Shown here: positions 43,098 through 52,028 of the stretch, piece by piece
Numbering within the stretch: position 1 is the stretch's first letter
Layout: each line of letters opens with the position of its first letter
NCBI GenBank assembly: GCA_002395235.1
Contig: DGWK01000001.1
Span: 92,238 to 156,237, forward strand
Origin: Lachnospiraceae bacterium UBA4260
Lineage (GTDB): Bacteria > Bacillota > Clostridia > Lachnospirales > Lachnospiraceae
Length of the DNA: 64,000 nucleotides
Reading direction: 5' to 3'
Notes under the pieces: model-generated
What the model was told of the DNA's origin: nothing
Database searches by the model: none
What the model saw: only the letters and a program-made list of their open reading frames with translations
Made by a program: the position numbers and the translations under genes

Positions 43098-43895
43098 TCA
43101 GAATCGGTGTCCTCCGCCGCTTCCGCCGCCTCCGGAGAAGCCGCCGCCACCGCCGCGGCTGCCGCCTCCGCCTCCGTGGGAAGAGCGGATGGGGCTGTAG
43201 ACCCGGGAGGTGTGATCGAGATTGGCCTGAGGATGCCTGAGAATGAAGTCTACCTTGGCGGCGTCGATGATCTCGGCCTGACTTGCCTTCCTGGGGGCCG
43301 ACAGGCCTCGGACAAGAAGGTAGTTGATCATAAGGCTCAGGATCAGCGCAAGAAGCGCGGCGCTGATAAAGCGCATGGGCTGGGCGATCTTTCCGCCCGC
43401 CAGAAGCATATAGATCTCACTGAAGCACATCGACGCGCAGTTGTAGAATTCACCGCGGGCCGCGTAGCGGTATATGTTGTCGGAGATCGTGTTGGAATAG
43501 GCGTTGGTAACGATCCTGCTGACGGCCCCGTCATTCTTGATATAAAACTCGCGCATTCCCATGTCGATGACGAGGAGGGTGCCGCTCTCCGAGCCGAAGA
43601 GCGCCGCGTATTTCTGCGCCGAGTAGGAAGACGTCGACAGGTCATAGTTCTCGCAGGAGATAAACCCGGCGTTTCCGTACTCGGTAATCGGCTTCATGTC
43701 CTCGACCAGGGCCGTCTCTTCCTCATCGGTGAGAAGGTCATAGCCGTCATCGATATAGACGGAAAAACCGGTCTGCGGGTTGGTGTAGACGAACAGGTCG
43801 TCAGCGAAAGCAGGGAGCGGGAGCAGCGCGATCATGAGTACGGAGAGCATAAGTCCCGACAGAATAAGACGAAGTCTTTTATTTCGCACGGTCAT
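43098..43895 (-). CDS. TPM-domain secreted/membrane protein
   Basis: A 265-residue protein with a signal peptide (about 5-33, ending PAFADD), an extracytoplasmic TPM domain (about 36-165: VYIDDGYDLLTDEEETALVEDM, GTLLVIDMGMREFYI), one membrane segment (about 175-197) and a glycine-rich tail ending GGGSGGGHRF. TPM-domain proteins have been linked to photosystem repair in plants and to envelope functions in bacteria; the role here is unknown. I chose the second ATG, close behind AAAGGAGG. It starts within the end of the preceding zinc-ribbon gene, so the two are coupled. Confidence 0.82.
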   Translation of the reverse strand: MTVRNKRLRLILSGLMLSVLMIALLPLPAFADDLFVYTNPQTGFSVYIDDGYDLLTDEEETALVEDMKPITEYGNAGFISCENYDLSTSSYSAQKYAALFGSESGTLLVIDMGMREFYIKNDGAVSRIVTNAYSNTISDNIYRYAARGEFYNCASMCFSEIYMLLAGGKIAQPMRFISAALLALILSLMINYLLVRGLSAPRKASQAEIIDAAKVDFILRHPQANLDHTSRVYSPIRSSHGGGGGSRGGGGGFSGGGGSGGGHRF

Positions 43896-45516
43896 TTCCT
43901 CCTTTCCTGTCATAGAATGTGGGGAGCGGCCTTGTCGCCAGAATATTGTATTTGCCGATGATCCCCATAAAGGTGAGGCATACGCCGACGGCCGCCAGGA
44001 TGGATCCGCCGTAGAACCACAGGTCGCTGACCGGATTCCAGATCAGGACCGCTGCCGACGCGACGACTGCCAGGATGGATCCGAGGGCATGCAAGAGCAG
44101 ATTCTTCTTGGCCATCTCTGTTTTGGCACCGGAGAAGGCGTAGATCACGGCGCCCAGAAGAAGGGCGAGAGAAATTCCTCCGTAGATCTTAAAACCGGTG
44201 AGATGCAGGTGATCCGTAACAAGGCTGCCCAGAATATCGAGAAACCTGGGGATCACAATGAAGATCACGGCAGCGACCCAGATCAGGGTCCCCCCTATCT
44301 TGGAAAACCGTGAGGAGATCTTCTTCCCGTCGAAACTGTCTGCTTTTTCGTCCGCCGCACTGTCAGCGGAATCGGACCGGAAGCCTTTGTCGCCCGAGCG
44401 GGAATCCTTTTTGGAGATCGCGGCGATCTCGGTCCCGTAGAAAACGAGGCTGATCAGGGCCAGCACAGAGGAAGCTGTCAGTACCATCTGGCCTGTCATG
44501 GTAAAGAAAAAGGCCAGGACCGCGAAGATCGGGATTGCAAGGAGAAGGCTCCCCAGCAGGTATTTGACAGGTTCTACGGGCAGGTCGGCGGTGATCTTGC
44601 CGGTACTTCCGTTCATGACGGCATACGCGACGCGGTCATTCTTTCTGTAAGTCAGAAACCATACGGGAAGATAGGCGCAGACGGGTTTTTCTTCCCGGAC
44701 ATTTAAGGAGGGGCCGCGCAGCTTTCCTTTAAATTCACCGGTGGACGGCATCCTGACGCCCGCGTCTCTATAGACGGGCGCTCCGGAGAGCCGGCTGATG
44801 GAATCCTCGGAAATGGCGTCCAGAATATCTTCCTCATACACCGAACTGTCCACATCGGGAGCGTCTGCGTAAAAACCGCAGAGAATAGAAGGCGTGAACG
44901 GCTGGAGCCTGGCCGCCTCGAAAGGCGCGATGCCGGCGGCGACATTGTCGTCGAAAGAGGAGGAGGCGTCATGGGTAAGGCCCTTGTAGTCCGCGCTCAC
45001 TTCTCCCGAGAGCCTGTAGTGCTCGGTGATCTTGTAATCGCCGCGCCGATAGGATTTGACGCCCGTCAGGTCCATATTTCCGCCGAAGGAATAGTTGTAG
45101 ACCCAGTAGGGGATATAGATCCCGCGGAACCGGTCCAGAAACTCCGGGTCCCTCAACTCGCGCGGGGCAAACAGAGCCTTTCTGACAAGGGAAGAATAGG
45201 CCTTGCGGCAGTCCTCCTTGGTGCGCGAAAAGGGAATGATGTGGGCAGGGCGCTTCTCGCTGCTCATCCTGCTGTCCAGGATGGTCGAGGCGCCGCAGTA
45301 AGTGCAGAAGCCGGCCGCCGTGACGTTTGTCGTCATGATCTCGCCGCCGCACTGCGGGCAGGTGAAGACGGTGACGCCGAACATGTCGTTTTCCTCGGCG
45401 TCCCGTGTCTTTTCGTATTCATAGGGGTCCAGCTGCGTCTTGCAATAGTCGCACATCAGCTTCTGTGAGGCGATGTCAAAACTCAGATTCCCGCTGCAAT
45501 TAGGACAATTATACAT
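43879..45516 (-). CDS. Zinc-ribbon polytopic membrane protein
   Basis: A 545-residue protein. The N-terminus has two zinc ribbons (CPNCSG with CDYC, then CPQCGG with CTYC). A middle domain with aromatic residues follows (YIPYWVYNYSFGG), then four to six hydrophobic segments from about 325 to the C-terminus. The family is typically annotated as zinc ribbon containing protein and often sits beside TPM or SPFH proteins, as here. Function is unknown. The ribosome binding site is AGGAAAG. Overlap with the TPM gene argues for a membrane complex of the two. Confidence 0.8.
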   Translation of the reverse strand: MYNCPNCSGNLSFDIASQKLMCDYCKTQLDPYEYEKTRDAEENDMFGVTVFTCPQCGGEIMTTNVTAAGFCTYCGASTILDSRMSSEKRPAHIIPFSRTKEDCRKAYSSLVRKALFAPRELRDPEFLDRFRGIYIPYWVYNYSFGGNMDLTGVKSYRRGDYKITEHYRLSGEVSADYKGLTHDASSSFDDNVAAGIAPFEAARLQPFTPSILCGFYADAPDVDSSVYEEDILDAISEDSISRLSGAPVYRDAGVRMPSTGEFKGKLRGPSLNVREEKPVCAYLPVWFLTYRKNDRVAYAVMNGSTGKITADLPVEPVKYLLGSLLLAIPIFAVLAFFFTMTGQMVLTASSVLALISLVFYGTEIAAISKKDSRSGDKGFRSDSADSAADEKADSFDGKKISSRFSKIGGTLIWVAAVIFIVIPRFLDILGSLVTDHLHLTGFKIYGGISLALLLGAVIYAFSGAKTEMAKKNLLLHALGSILAVVASAAVLIWNPVSDLWFYGGSILAAVGVCLTFMGIIGKYNILATRPLPTFYDRKGGNDRAK

Positions 45517-45609
45517 ATCTCACACTTTCCTGATATTTTTGAACAAATCAGAGAAGACCGGCGCTGCCGGGCTTCTCAAAGCCGGCTGACGGCGCGCGCG
45601 AGGAGGCGT

Positions 45610-45638
45610 TTGCCGTTCAGTTCTTTATTAGTTATAAT
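45610..45638 (+). promoter_or_regulatory. Sigma-A type promoter upstream of the gamma carbonic anhydrase gene
   Basis: TTGCCG (45610-45615), 17-base spacer, perfect TATAAT (45633-45638). The leader of about 97 bases contains a 12-base direct repeat (GAAACTATATGC, GAAACTATACGC) just before the ribosome binding site. Confidence 0.65.
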
Positions 45639-45741
45639 AGCATATCATTCGGCTTTGGGCATCAGCGAACTTGGCGCTGCCCGGGCGAAGGAAACTATAT
45701 GCGAAACTATACGCGAAGGAGCAAACAGGAGGAAATACAGT

Positions 45742-46251
45742 ATGGGACATATAGATGAATCGGTATTCATCGCAGAAGGAGCAAGGGTGATCGGCGACGT
45801 CACTCTGGAAAAAAACAGCAGTGTCTGGTTTAACGCCGTGCTGCGGGGCGACGCGGACCGGATCGTAGTGGGAGAGAATTCAAATATACAGGACAACTGT
45901 GTGATCCACACCCACGAAGGGCTTCCGACGATCGTCGGGAAAAACGTTTCCGTAGGACATCTGGCCCTTCTCCACGGATGCACGGTGGGAGACAACTCCC
46001 TGATCGGCATGCACGCCACCGTCATGAACGGCGCGGTGATCGGCAAAAACTGTGTGATCGGTGCAGGGGCTCTTGTCACAAGCGGAACAGTGATCCCAGA
46101 CGGGAGCGTTGTGGTGGGAAGTCCGGCCAGAGTGGTCCGTAAAGTGACGGAGAAGGACCTGGAGGGAAGCAGGCAGAACATATCGTTTTATCTCAGGCAG
46201 TCCGCCGCTTACCTGGAAGAGGCAAAAAAGAGAGAAGGCTCTGAAAAATAA
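45742..46251 (+). CDS. Gamma-class carbonic anhydrase family protein
   Basis: A 169-residue left-handed beta-helix protein of hexapeptide repeats. The three metal-binding histidines are in NCVIHTHEG, VGHLALLHGC; the flanking Arg/Asp (LRGDAD) and Gln (NIQDN) match gamma carbonic anhydrases of the YrdA/CaiE type. Activity of this subfamily is variable and not proven. I chose the ATG with AGGAGG upstream; the frame extends 44 codons further through leader and promoter sequence. Confidence 0.9.
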   Translation: MGHIDESVFIAEGARVIGDVTLEKNSSVWFNAVLRGDADRIVVGENSNIQDNCVIHTHEGLPTIVGKNVSVGHLALLHGCTVGDNSLIGMHATVMNGAVIGKNCVIGAGALVTSGTVIPDGSVVVGSPARVVRKVTEKDLEGSRQNISFYLRQSAAYLEEAKKREGSEK

Positions 46252-46292
46252 CAGAAAACAGCAGGAAAACCCGGTAAATGCACAAAATCTTG

Positions 46293-46342
46293 TTGCAATG
46301 CTTTGAAACGCTATTGCAATGAAGTTATGAAAATTTTATAAT
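46293..46342 (+). promoter_or_regulatory. Liv promoter with inverted repeat over the -35 element
   Basis: TTGCAA (46314-46319), 17-base spacer and TATAAT (46337-46342) make a near-consensus promoter. TTGCAAT (46293-46299) and ATTGCAA (46313-46319) form a perfect inverted repeat whose right half is the -35 box, as expected for an operator. Confidence 0.65.
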
Positions 46343-46378
46343 TACCTCATTGGTGATTTAGAAAGCCAAATTTTCATA
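46326..46378. repeat. 11-base inverted repeat spanning the liv start region
   Basis: TATGAAAATTT (46326-46336) is exactly inverted as AAATTTTCATA (46368-46378), 31 bases apart. The left arm is in the promoter spacer and the right arm ends just before the livK ribosome binding site. A DNA-level looped operator is possible. Confidence 0.5.
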
Positions 46379-46395
46379 AGGGAGGATAGTGAATT

Positions 46396-47643
46396 ATGAA
46401 AAAAATCTTTAAGACAAGTCTTGCAGTGGCTCTGTCCGTATGTATGGCAGCAGCTATGACAGCATGCGGCGGCTCCGGCAGCGCGAGCAGCTCCGAGAGC
46501 GCACCCGCTGAGAGCGGTGCGGCAGCTGAGAGCACAGAGGCAAGTGCAGGCGGCGCCATCAAGATCGGCGGATCCGGCCCTCTGACAGGTCCCGCAGCCG
46601 TTTACGGCCAGGCAGTCAAGAACGCGGCTGAGATCGCGGTAGAAGAGGTCAACGCCAAGGGCGGACTTCAGTTCGAGCTCAATATGCAGGACGACGCACA
46701 CGATCCCGAGAAGGCAGTTACCGCTTACGGAGTTCTCAAGGACTGGGGCATGCAGGCTTCCCTCGCAACCGTAACTTCCGCCCCCGGCGCGGCAGTTTCC
46801 CCTTCCTATGCGGAGGATAAGATCTTCGCGATCACTCCTTCGGGATCTTCCACATCCGTTATCTACGCGGATCCCGACAACCTTTCCGGCGCTTTCGGAA
46901 ATGTCTTCCAGATGTGCTTCACAGACCCTAACCAGGGAACTGCAAGTGCGGACTACATCGCCGCGCATCCGGAACTGGGCAGCAAGATCGGCATCATCTA
47001 CAAGAACGATGACAACTATTCCAAGGGAATTTTCGACACATTCATGGCGGAAGCAGCTGCCAAGGGTCTCAACGTTGTCTACAGCGAAGGCACATTTGAC
47101 GATTCCAACGCGCAGGACTTCACCGTACAGCTCGGAAAGGCACAGGAAGCCGGCGCTGACATCCTGTTCCTGCCCATCTACTATGATCCCGCGTCCCTGA
47201 TCCTCACACAGGCGAACGGAATGGGTTACAAGCCCACTTTCTTCGGCGTTGACGGCATGGACGGAATCCTCGGCCTTGAAGGCTTCGATACTTCTCTGGC
47301 AGAGGGCGTTTACCTGCTGACTCCTTTCTCGGCAGACGCTACCGATGAGCTCACCGTGAACTTTGTCACCAAGTACAAAGAGAAATTCGGTGAGGTTCCG
47401 AACCAGTTCGCAGCAGATGCTTATGACTGCGTATACGCGATCGCACAGGCTTGCGAGGCGGCAGGTGTAACAGCGGACATGAGCTCCGATGAGATCTGCA
47501 CAAAGCTCGTAGAGCAGTTCACCACCATGACCTTCAGCGGCCTTACAGGCTCCGAGATGAAGTGGAACGCAAACGGCGAAGTCACAAAGTCCCCCAAGGC
47601 TGTCGTGATCAAGGACGGCGTCTATGTAGGTGTTGAAGACTGA
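46396..47643 (+). CDS. livK: Branched-chain amino acid ABC transporter substrate-binding lipoprotein
   Basis: A 415-residue lipoprotein. The signal peptide ends in the lipobox MTAC (Cys24), followed by a Ser/Ala/Glu-rich linker. The periplasmic-binding-protein type I fold starts at IKIGGSGPLTGPAAVYG, the family signature, with VEEVNAKGG and ITPSGSSTSV at the ligand pocket. It would deliver leucine, isoleucine, valine or a related ligand to LivHMGF. A hairpin between it and livH probably lets this gene be expressed more strongly than the membrane genes. Confidence 0.93.
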   Translation: MKKIFKTSLAVALSVCMAAAMTACGGSGSASSSESAPAESGAAAESTEASAGGAIKIGGSGPLTGPAAVYGQAVKNAAEIAVEEVNAKGGLQFELNMQDDAHDPEKAVTAYGVLKDWGMQASLATVTSAPGAAVSPSYAEDKIFAITPSGSSTSVIYADPDNLSGAFGNVFQMCFTDPNQGTASADYIAAHPELGSKIGIIYKNDDNYSKGIFDTFMAEAAAKGLNVVYSEGTFDDSNAQDFTVQLGKAQEAGADILFLPIYYDPASLILTQANGMGYKPTFFGVDGMDGILGLEGFDTSLAEGVYLLTPFSADATDELTVNFVTKYKEKFGEVPNQFAADAYDCVYAIAQACEAAGVTADMSSDEICTKLVEQFTTMTFSGLTGSEMKWNANGEVTKSPKAVVIKDGVYVGVED

Positions 47644-47693
47644 TCTCTTTCAGTCGGAAAATTGTGAAAGTACTCAAATTGTAAACAGGCTAG

Positions 47694-47714
47694 AGCCCGC
47701 CTCCGTGCGGGCTT
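47694..47714 (+). terminator. Intercistronic hairpin between livK and livH
   Basis: AGCCCGC (47694-47700), loop CTCCGT, GCGGGCT (47707-47713), then TCCTGTATT. The T-run is weak, which suits partial termination or 3'-end protection after an abundant binding-protein message. Confidence 0.65.
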
Positions 47715-47768
47715 CCTGTATTATTTACCCTCAGATGACTATCTCATATTAAAGAGAGGAAGACAGAC

Positions 47769-48644
47769 ATGCAGTTTCTATCCTATTTGATCAACGGATT
47801 GGGGCTGGGCAGTGTGTACGCCATCATTGCGCTCGGATACACGATGGTGTACGGCATTGCCAAGATGCTCAATTTCGCACATGGTGACATCATTATGGTC
47901 GGAGCCTATATCGCATTCTTCGCCATCACTAAATTCTCTTTACCGCTTCCTCTGGCCGTTCTTGCCGCTATGGCGGTGTGTACGGTCCTTGGCGTCGTGA
48001 TCGAGAGACTTGCCTACAAGCCTCTGAGACAGGCACCCAGCCTGGCTGTTCTGATCACTGCGATCGGCGTGAGCTATTTCCTCCAGAACGGCGCGCAGCT
48101 TTTGTGGTCGTCCTCTAGCAAGGTGTTCCCGTCCGTGATCAGCACAGGAGGCATTTCACTGGGCTCCGCGTCCGTGTCCTACCTGACACTGATCACGATC
48201 GTGACCTGTATCATTGTCATGGTCTGCCTCACACTCTTTATTAACAAAACAAAGACGGGCAGCGCGATGCGCGCGTGCTCGGAAGATAAGGGCGCGTCCA
48301 TGCTGATGGGAATTAACGTGAACATGATCATTTCCATCACGTTCGCCATCGGTTCCGGCCTCGCCGCCATCGCCTCCGTGCTGCTTGCCTCGACCTATCC
48401 GTCCGTGTATCCGACCATGGGCTCCATGCCCGGTATCAAAGCGTTTACGGCGGCCGTATTCGGCGGCATCGGGTCGATCCCGGGCGCTTTTGTAGGCGGA
48501 CTTCTGCTTGGTATCATTGAGATCTTCGCAAAAGCCTACATTTCCACACAGCTGTCTGACGCCATCGTATTCGGTGTTCTCATTCTGATCCTCATGTTCA
48601 AGCCTACCGGCCTTCTGGGCAAGAAGATCAACGTCAAGGTCTAA
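47769..48644 (+). CDS. livH: Branched-chain amino acid ABC transporter permease LivH
   Basis: A 291-residue permease with about eight membrane segments. N-terminus SYLINGLGLGSVYAIIALGYTMVYG is the family signature; GGIGSIPGAFVGGLLLG near the C-terminus contains the coupling element. The ribosome binding site is AGAGAGGAAG. It forms the channel with LivM. Confidence 0.94.
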   Translation: MQFLSYLINGLGLGSVYAIIALGYTMVYGIAKMLNFAHGDIIMVGAYIAFFAITKFSLPLPLAVLAAMAVCTVLGVVIERLAYKPLRQAPSLAVLITAIGVSYFLQNGAQLLWSSSSKVFPSVISTGGISLGSASVSYLTLITIVTCIIVMVCLTLFINKTKTGSAMRACSEDKGASMLMGINVNMIISITFAIGSGLAAIASVLLASTYPSVYPTMGSMPGIKAFTAAVFGGIGSIPGAFVGGLLLGIIEIFAKAYISTQLSDAIVFGVLILILMFKPTGLLGKKINVKV

Positions 48645-48658
48645 AAGGGGGAGATAAG

Positions 48659-49723
48659 ATGAAAGAAAAGAAAAGTTTACTCTCCTTTGGCGGAGACAAA
48701 AAACAGAGAGGCCGCTTTCTCTCTTTTGCCATCGTGATCATCGCTTACATTGCGGTTGAGATCCTGATGAAGACCGGAAACCTGAACAGCCTCTTTACCA
48801 GCCTTCTGGTTCCGATCACCTGCTATGTGGTGGCGGCCATCGGCCTCAACCTCAACGTAGGCGTGTCGGGCGAGCTCAACCTCGGGCAGGCAGGATTTAT
48901 GAGCGTCGGCGCGTTCTGCGGCGTATGTGTGTCGGGAATGCTGGCAGCTTCCATCCCTGCGGGGATCCCCAGGCTGATTATCGCGATCATCTGCGGAGCC
49001 ATACTCGCGGCCCTGTTCGGATTCGTGATCGGTATCCCGGTCCTCACACTGCAGGGCGACTACCTGGCCATCGTCACACTGGCTTTCGGACAGATCATCA
49101 AGAGTATCTTCATGAACGCCTACATCGGAATGGATTCGGAGGGCCTGCACGTAAGCTTCGTGCAGAGCAACTTCAAGCTCCAGCCGGGCGGCAAGATGCT
49201 CCTGAACGGCCCCATGGGCGCCACCGGAACGCAGAAGATCGCCAACTTCACCGTAGGCGCCGTTCTGATCATCATCGCGCTCCTGATCGTCTATAACATG
49301 ATGTTCTCCAGAAGCGGCAGGGCGATCATGGCGGCCAGAGACAATCGCATCGCGGCGGAATCGGTAGGTATTCCGATCTCCAGGACCAAGATGCTTGCCT
49401 TTGTCACCTCGGCCGCGCTCGCGGGCGCGGCGGGTGCCCTCTACGGACTGAATTATTCCACTCTGGTACCCAACAAATTTGATTTCAATACTTCGATCCT
49501 GATCCTCGTTTACGTCGTTCTGGGCGGACTTGGCAATATGACCGGCACGATCATATCCACCGTCGTCCTGATCCTGCTTCCGGAGCTGCTCCGCTCGCTG
49601 CAGGACTACAGAATGCTGATCTACGCGGTCGTCCTGATCGTGATCATGCTGGTGACCAACAACGAATGGCTCATGACCAAGTGGAAGAGCCTGTTTGCGG
49701 GCAAGGCGAAAGGAGGTGCGTGA
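48659..49723 (+). CDS. livM: Branched-chain amino acid ABC transporter permease LivM
   Basis: A 354-residue permease, second channel subunit. It shows LNLNVGVSGELNLGQAGFMSVGAF near residue 65-88 and the coupling loop GGLGNMTGTIIST. It carries a hydrophilic N-terminal 25 residues before the first membrane segment. It ends one base before the livG start region, within the same transcript. Confidence 0.94.
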   Translation: MKEKKSLLSFGGDKKQRGRFLSFAIVIIAYIAVEILMKTGNLNSLFTSLLVPITCYVVAAIGLNLNVGVSGELNLGQAGFMSVGAFCGVCVSGMLAASIPAGIPRLIIAIICGAILAALFGFVIGIPVLTLQGDYLAIVTLAFGQIIKSIFMNAYIGMDSEGLHVSFVQSNFKLQPGGKMLLNGPMGATGTQKIANFTVGAVLIIIALLIVYNMMFSRSGRAIMAARDNRIAAESVGIPISRTKMLAFVTSAALAGAAGALYGLNYSTLVPNKFDFNTSILILVYVVLGGLGNMTGTIISTVVLILLPELLRSLQDYRMLIYAVVLIVIMLVTNNEWLMTKWKSLFAGKAKGGA

Positions 49724-49724
49724 G

Positions 49725-50513
49725 ATGGCTGAGAAAATGGCTGAAAACGGAAAGACTCCTATCCTTGATGTGCAGGAGCTCGGCATTGACTTCGGCGGTC
49801 TGACCGCGGTAAATGATCTGAACCTCCAGGTCTTTGACGGCGAGATCGCAGGCCTGATCGGCCCCAACGGAGCCGGCAAGACAACGGTCTTCAATCTTCT
49901 GACCAAGGTCTATAAGCCTACGAGGGGCAAAATATTCTTTGACGGCAAGGACACGGCCGGAAAGAGCGTCGTGGACATCAACAAGGCGGGCATCGCCAGA
50001 ACCTTCCAGAACATCCGCCTGTTCGGCAACCTGTCGGTACTGGACAACGTCAAGACGGGATTCCACAACGTCACACCTTATTCGCCGATCACGGCGATCC
50101 TGCGCCTGCCGAAGTTCTTCGCCAGCGAGAAGGAGATCGACGAAAAAGCGAGAGATCTTCTGAAGATCATGGAACTGGACGGCTATGCGGATTATCTCGC
50201 CAGCAATCTTCCTTACGGCGCCCAGAGACGCCTGGAGATCGCCAGGGCGCTCGCCACCAATCCCAAGCTCCTTCTCCTGGACGAGCCGGCGGCCGGCATG
50301 AATCCGCAGGAGACGGAAGAGCTGATGGATATGATCCGTTTCGTCCGCGACCACTTCGGGATCGCGATCCTTCTGATCGAGCACGACATGAAGCTGGTCA
50401 TGGGAATCTGCGAGAGGATCACCGTACTCAACTACGGCATGATGCTGGCGCAGGGAACGCCGGAAGAGATCCAGTCCAATCCGGAAGTCATCAAAGCGTA
50501 TTTAGGAGATTGA
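49725..50513 (+). CDS. livG: Branched-chain amino acid ABC transporter ATP-binding protein LivG
   Basis: A 262-residue ABC ATPase. Walker A is GPNGAGKTTVFN, the signature is in LPYGAQRRLEIARAL, Walker B is LLLLDEPAAGMNP, and the H-loop histidine is in IEHDM. The LivG-type C-terminal extension is present. I chose the ATG after AAGGAGGTG, immediately behind the livM stop, rather than a longer frame inside livM. Confidence 0.95.
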   Translation: MAEKMAENGKTPILDVQELGIDFGGLTAVNDLNLQVFDGEIAGLIGPNGAGKTTVFNLLTKVYKPTRGKIFFDGKDTAGKSVVDINKAGIARTFQNIRLFGNLSVLDNVKTGFHNVTPYSPITAILRLPKFFASEKEIDEKARDLLKIMELDGYADYLASNLPYGAQRRLEIARALATNPKLLLLDEPAAGMNPQETEELMDMIRFVRDHFGIAILLIEHDMKLVMGICERITVLNYGMMLAQGTPEEIQSNPEVIKAYLGD

Positions 50514-50516
50514 TAA

Positions 50517-51221
50517 ATGCTAAAAGTAACAGACCTTAAGGTAAAATACGGCATGATCGAAGCCATCAAGGGCATCTCCTTTGAGGTACGCGACGGCGAG
50601 ATCGTGACAATGATCGGCGCGAACGGCGCCGGTAAAACGACAACAATGCACGCCATCTCCGGCCTTGTCAAGGCGGCCGAGGGCAGTATCAAGCTCGACG
50701 ATACGGAGCTGACCAAGACGCCCGCGAACAAGATCGTCGGCCTGGGACTGGCCCAGGTGCCCGAGGGAAGAAGAGTATTCGCTGACCAGACGGTTGAGGA
50801 GAACCTCAGGCTGGGCGCTTATCTGAGAAAAAATAAAGGCGCCATCGCAGCAGACATGGAGGAAGTCTATCAGCTCTTCCCCAGGCTCAAAGAGCGCCGG
50901 ATCCAGCCGGCCGGAACTCTTTCCGGCGGCGAGCAGCAGATGCTGGCCATGGGCAGAGCTCTTATGGCAAAGCCTTCCATTCTTCTTCTCGACGAGCCTT
51001 CCATGGGCCTGTCTCCGCTGCTGGTGTCCGAGATCTTCCACATTATTCAGGAGATCAACGACAAGGGAACTACCATTCTCTTAGTGGAACAGAACGCGAA
51101 GAGGGCGCTGGCCATCGCCGACAGGGCTTATGTCCTTGAGACGGGAAAGATCACATTGGAGGGTACGGGGGAAGAACTCGCCAATGATGAGAGAGTGCAG
51201 AAAGCGTATCTCGGAGGGTGA
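50517..51221 (+). CDS. livF: Branched-chain amino acid ABC transporter ATP-binding protein LivF
   Basis: A 234-residue ABC ATPase, the shorter partner of LivG. Walker A GANGAGKTTTMH, signature LSGGEQQMLAMGRAL, Walker B LLLDEPSMGLSP. It starts three bases after livG with TTAGGAGAT upstream and ends the livK-H-M-G-F set. Confidence 0.95.
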   Translation: MLKVTDLKVKYGMIEAIKGISFEVRDGEIVTMIGANGAGKTTTMHAISGLVKAAEGSIKLDDTELTKTPANKIVGLGLAQVPEGRRVFADQTVEENLRLGAYLRKNKGAIAADMEEVYQLFPRLKERRIQPAGTLSGGEQQMLAMGRALMAKPSILLLDEPSMGLSPLLVSEIFHIIQEINDKGTTILLVEQNAKRALAIADRAYVLETGKITLEGTGEELANDERVQKAYLGG

Positions 51222-51278
51222 CCTTCGGTATAGCATTACAGGGTATAGACATCGACTTATAATCAGGAGGGAAACAAT

Positions 51279-51974
51279 ATGTACGTTAAGGATCATATGA
51301 CAAAGGACCCCTACACCATTACCAAAGATGTAGTGATCTCCAAAGCTGTCGAGATCATGAGAAAGAATCATTTCCACCGCCTTCCGGTAGTGGACGACCA
51401 GGGAAAGCTGATCGGCCTTGTCACCGGCGGACTGGTGGAGGAGAAGAGCGGCGCCAACACAACAGCGCTCTCCATCTATGAGCTCAACTACCTGCTCAGC
51501 AAGACCAAGGTTTCCGACATCATGATCAAAGATGTCAAGACCATCACTCAGGACGTCTTTGTGGAAGTGGCCGCGCAGACCATGCTGGACAACGAGATCT
51601 CCGTCCTTCCGGTCGTCGATGAAAAGAACAAAGTCATCGGCATTATCACGGACAAAGACATCTTCCAGGCTTTCGTAGAGCTCTTGGGCTACAAGAGCCA
51701 GGGAACTAGATTTATCTTCTCCGCCACGGATACGCCCGGCGAGTTCGCTCCCATGGCCAAGTGCTTTGGCGACAACAACGCGAACCTCGATTCCCTGGCT
51801 GTCTATCACACCAAGGAGAGAGGCGCCGAGATCGTAGTCAAGGCTTCCGGCGCGATCTCCGTCGAGGAGATGGCACAGATCCTTGTGGACGCCGGCTTCG
51901 GGCTCAAGGGAATCGTGCAGACGACCAAATTCGGGACGACCAAAGTATTTGAAGTTCCCGAAAAGAGCAAGTGA
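51279..51974 (+). CDS. CBS-pair and ACT domain protein (AcuB-like)
   Basis: A 231-residue protein with two CBS motifs (about 1-58 and 75-135: DHMTKDPYTI, IMIKDVKTITQD) and a C-terminal ACT-like region (about 140-220). CBS pairs bind adenine nucleotides, and ACT domains bind amino acids, so a sensor of energy state and amino acid supply is plausible. It follows livF by 57 bases with its own AGGAGG site; the position suggests a link with branched-chain amino acid use, which is inference only. Confidence 0.85.
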   Translation: MYVKDHMTKDPYTITKDVVISKAVEIMRKNHFHRLPVVDDQGKLIGLVTGGLVEEKSGANTTALSIYELNYLLSKTKVSDIMIKDVKTITQDVFVEVAAQTMLDNEISVLPVVDEKNKVIGIITDKDIFQAFVELLGYKSQGTRFIFSATDTPGEFAPMAKCFGDNNANLDSLAVYHTKERGAEIVVKASGAISVEEMAQILVDAGFGLKGIVQTTKFGTTKVFEVPEKSK

Positions 51975-52028
51975 GAATAAACTGATCTGATTTTTAACTC
52001 TGAATCCATAGATGGAAGGAGGACATGC

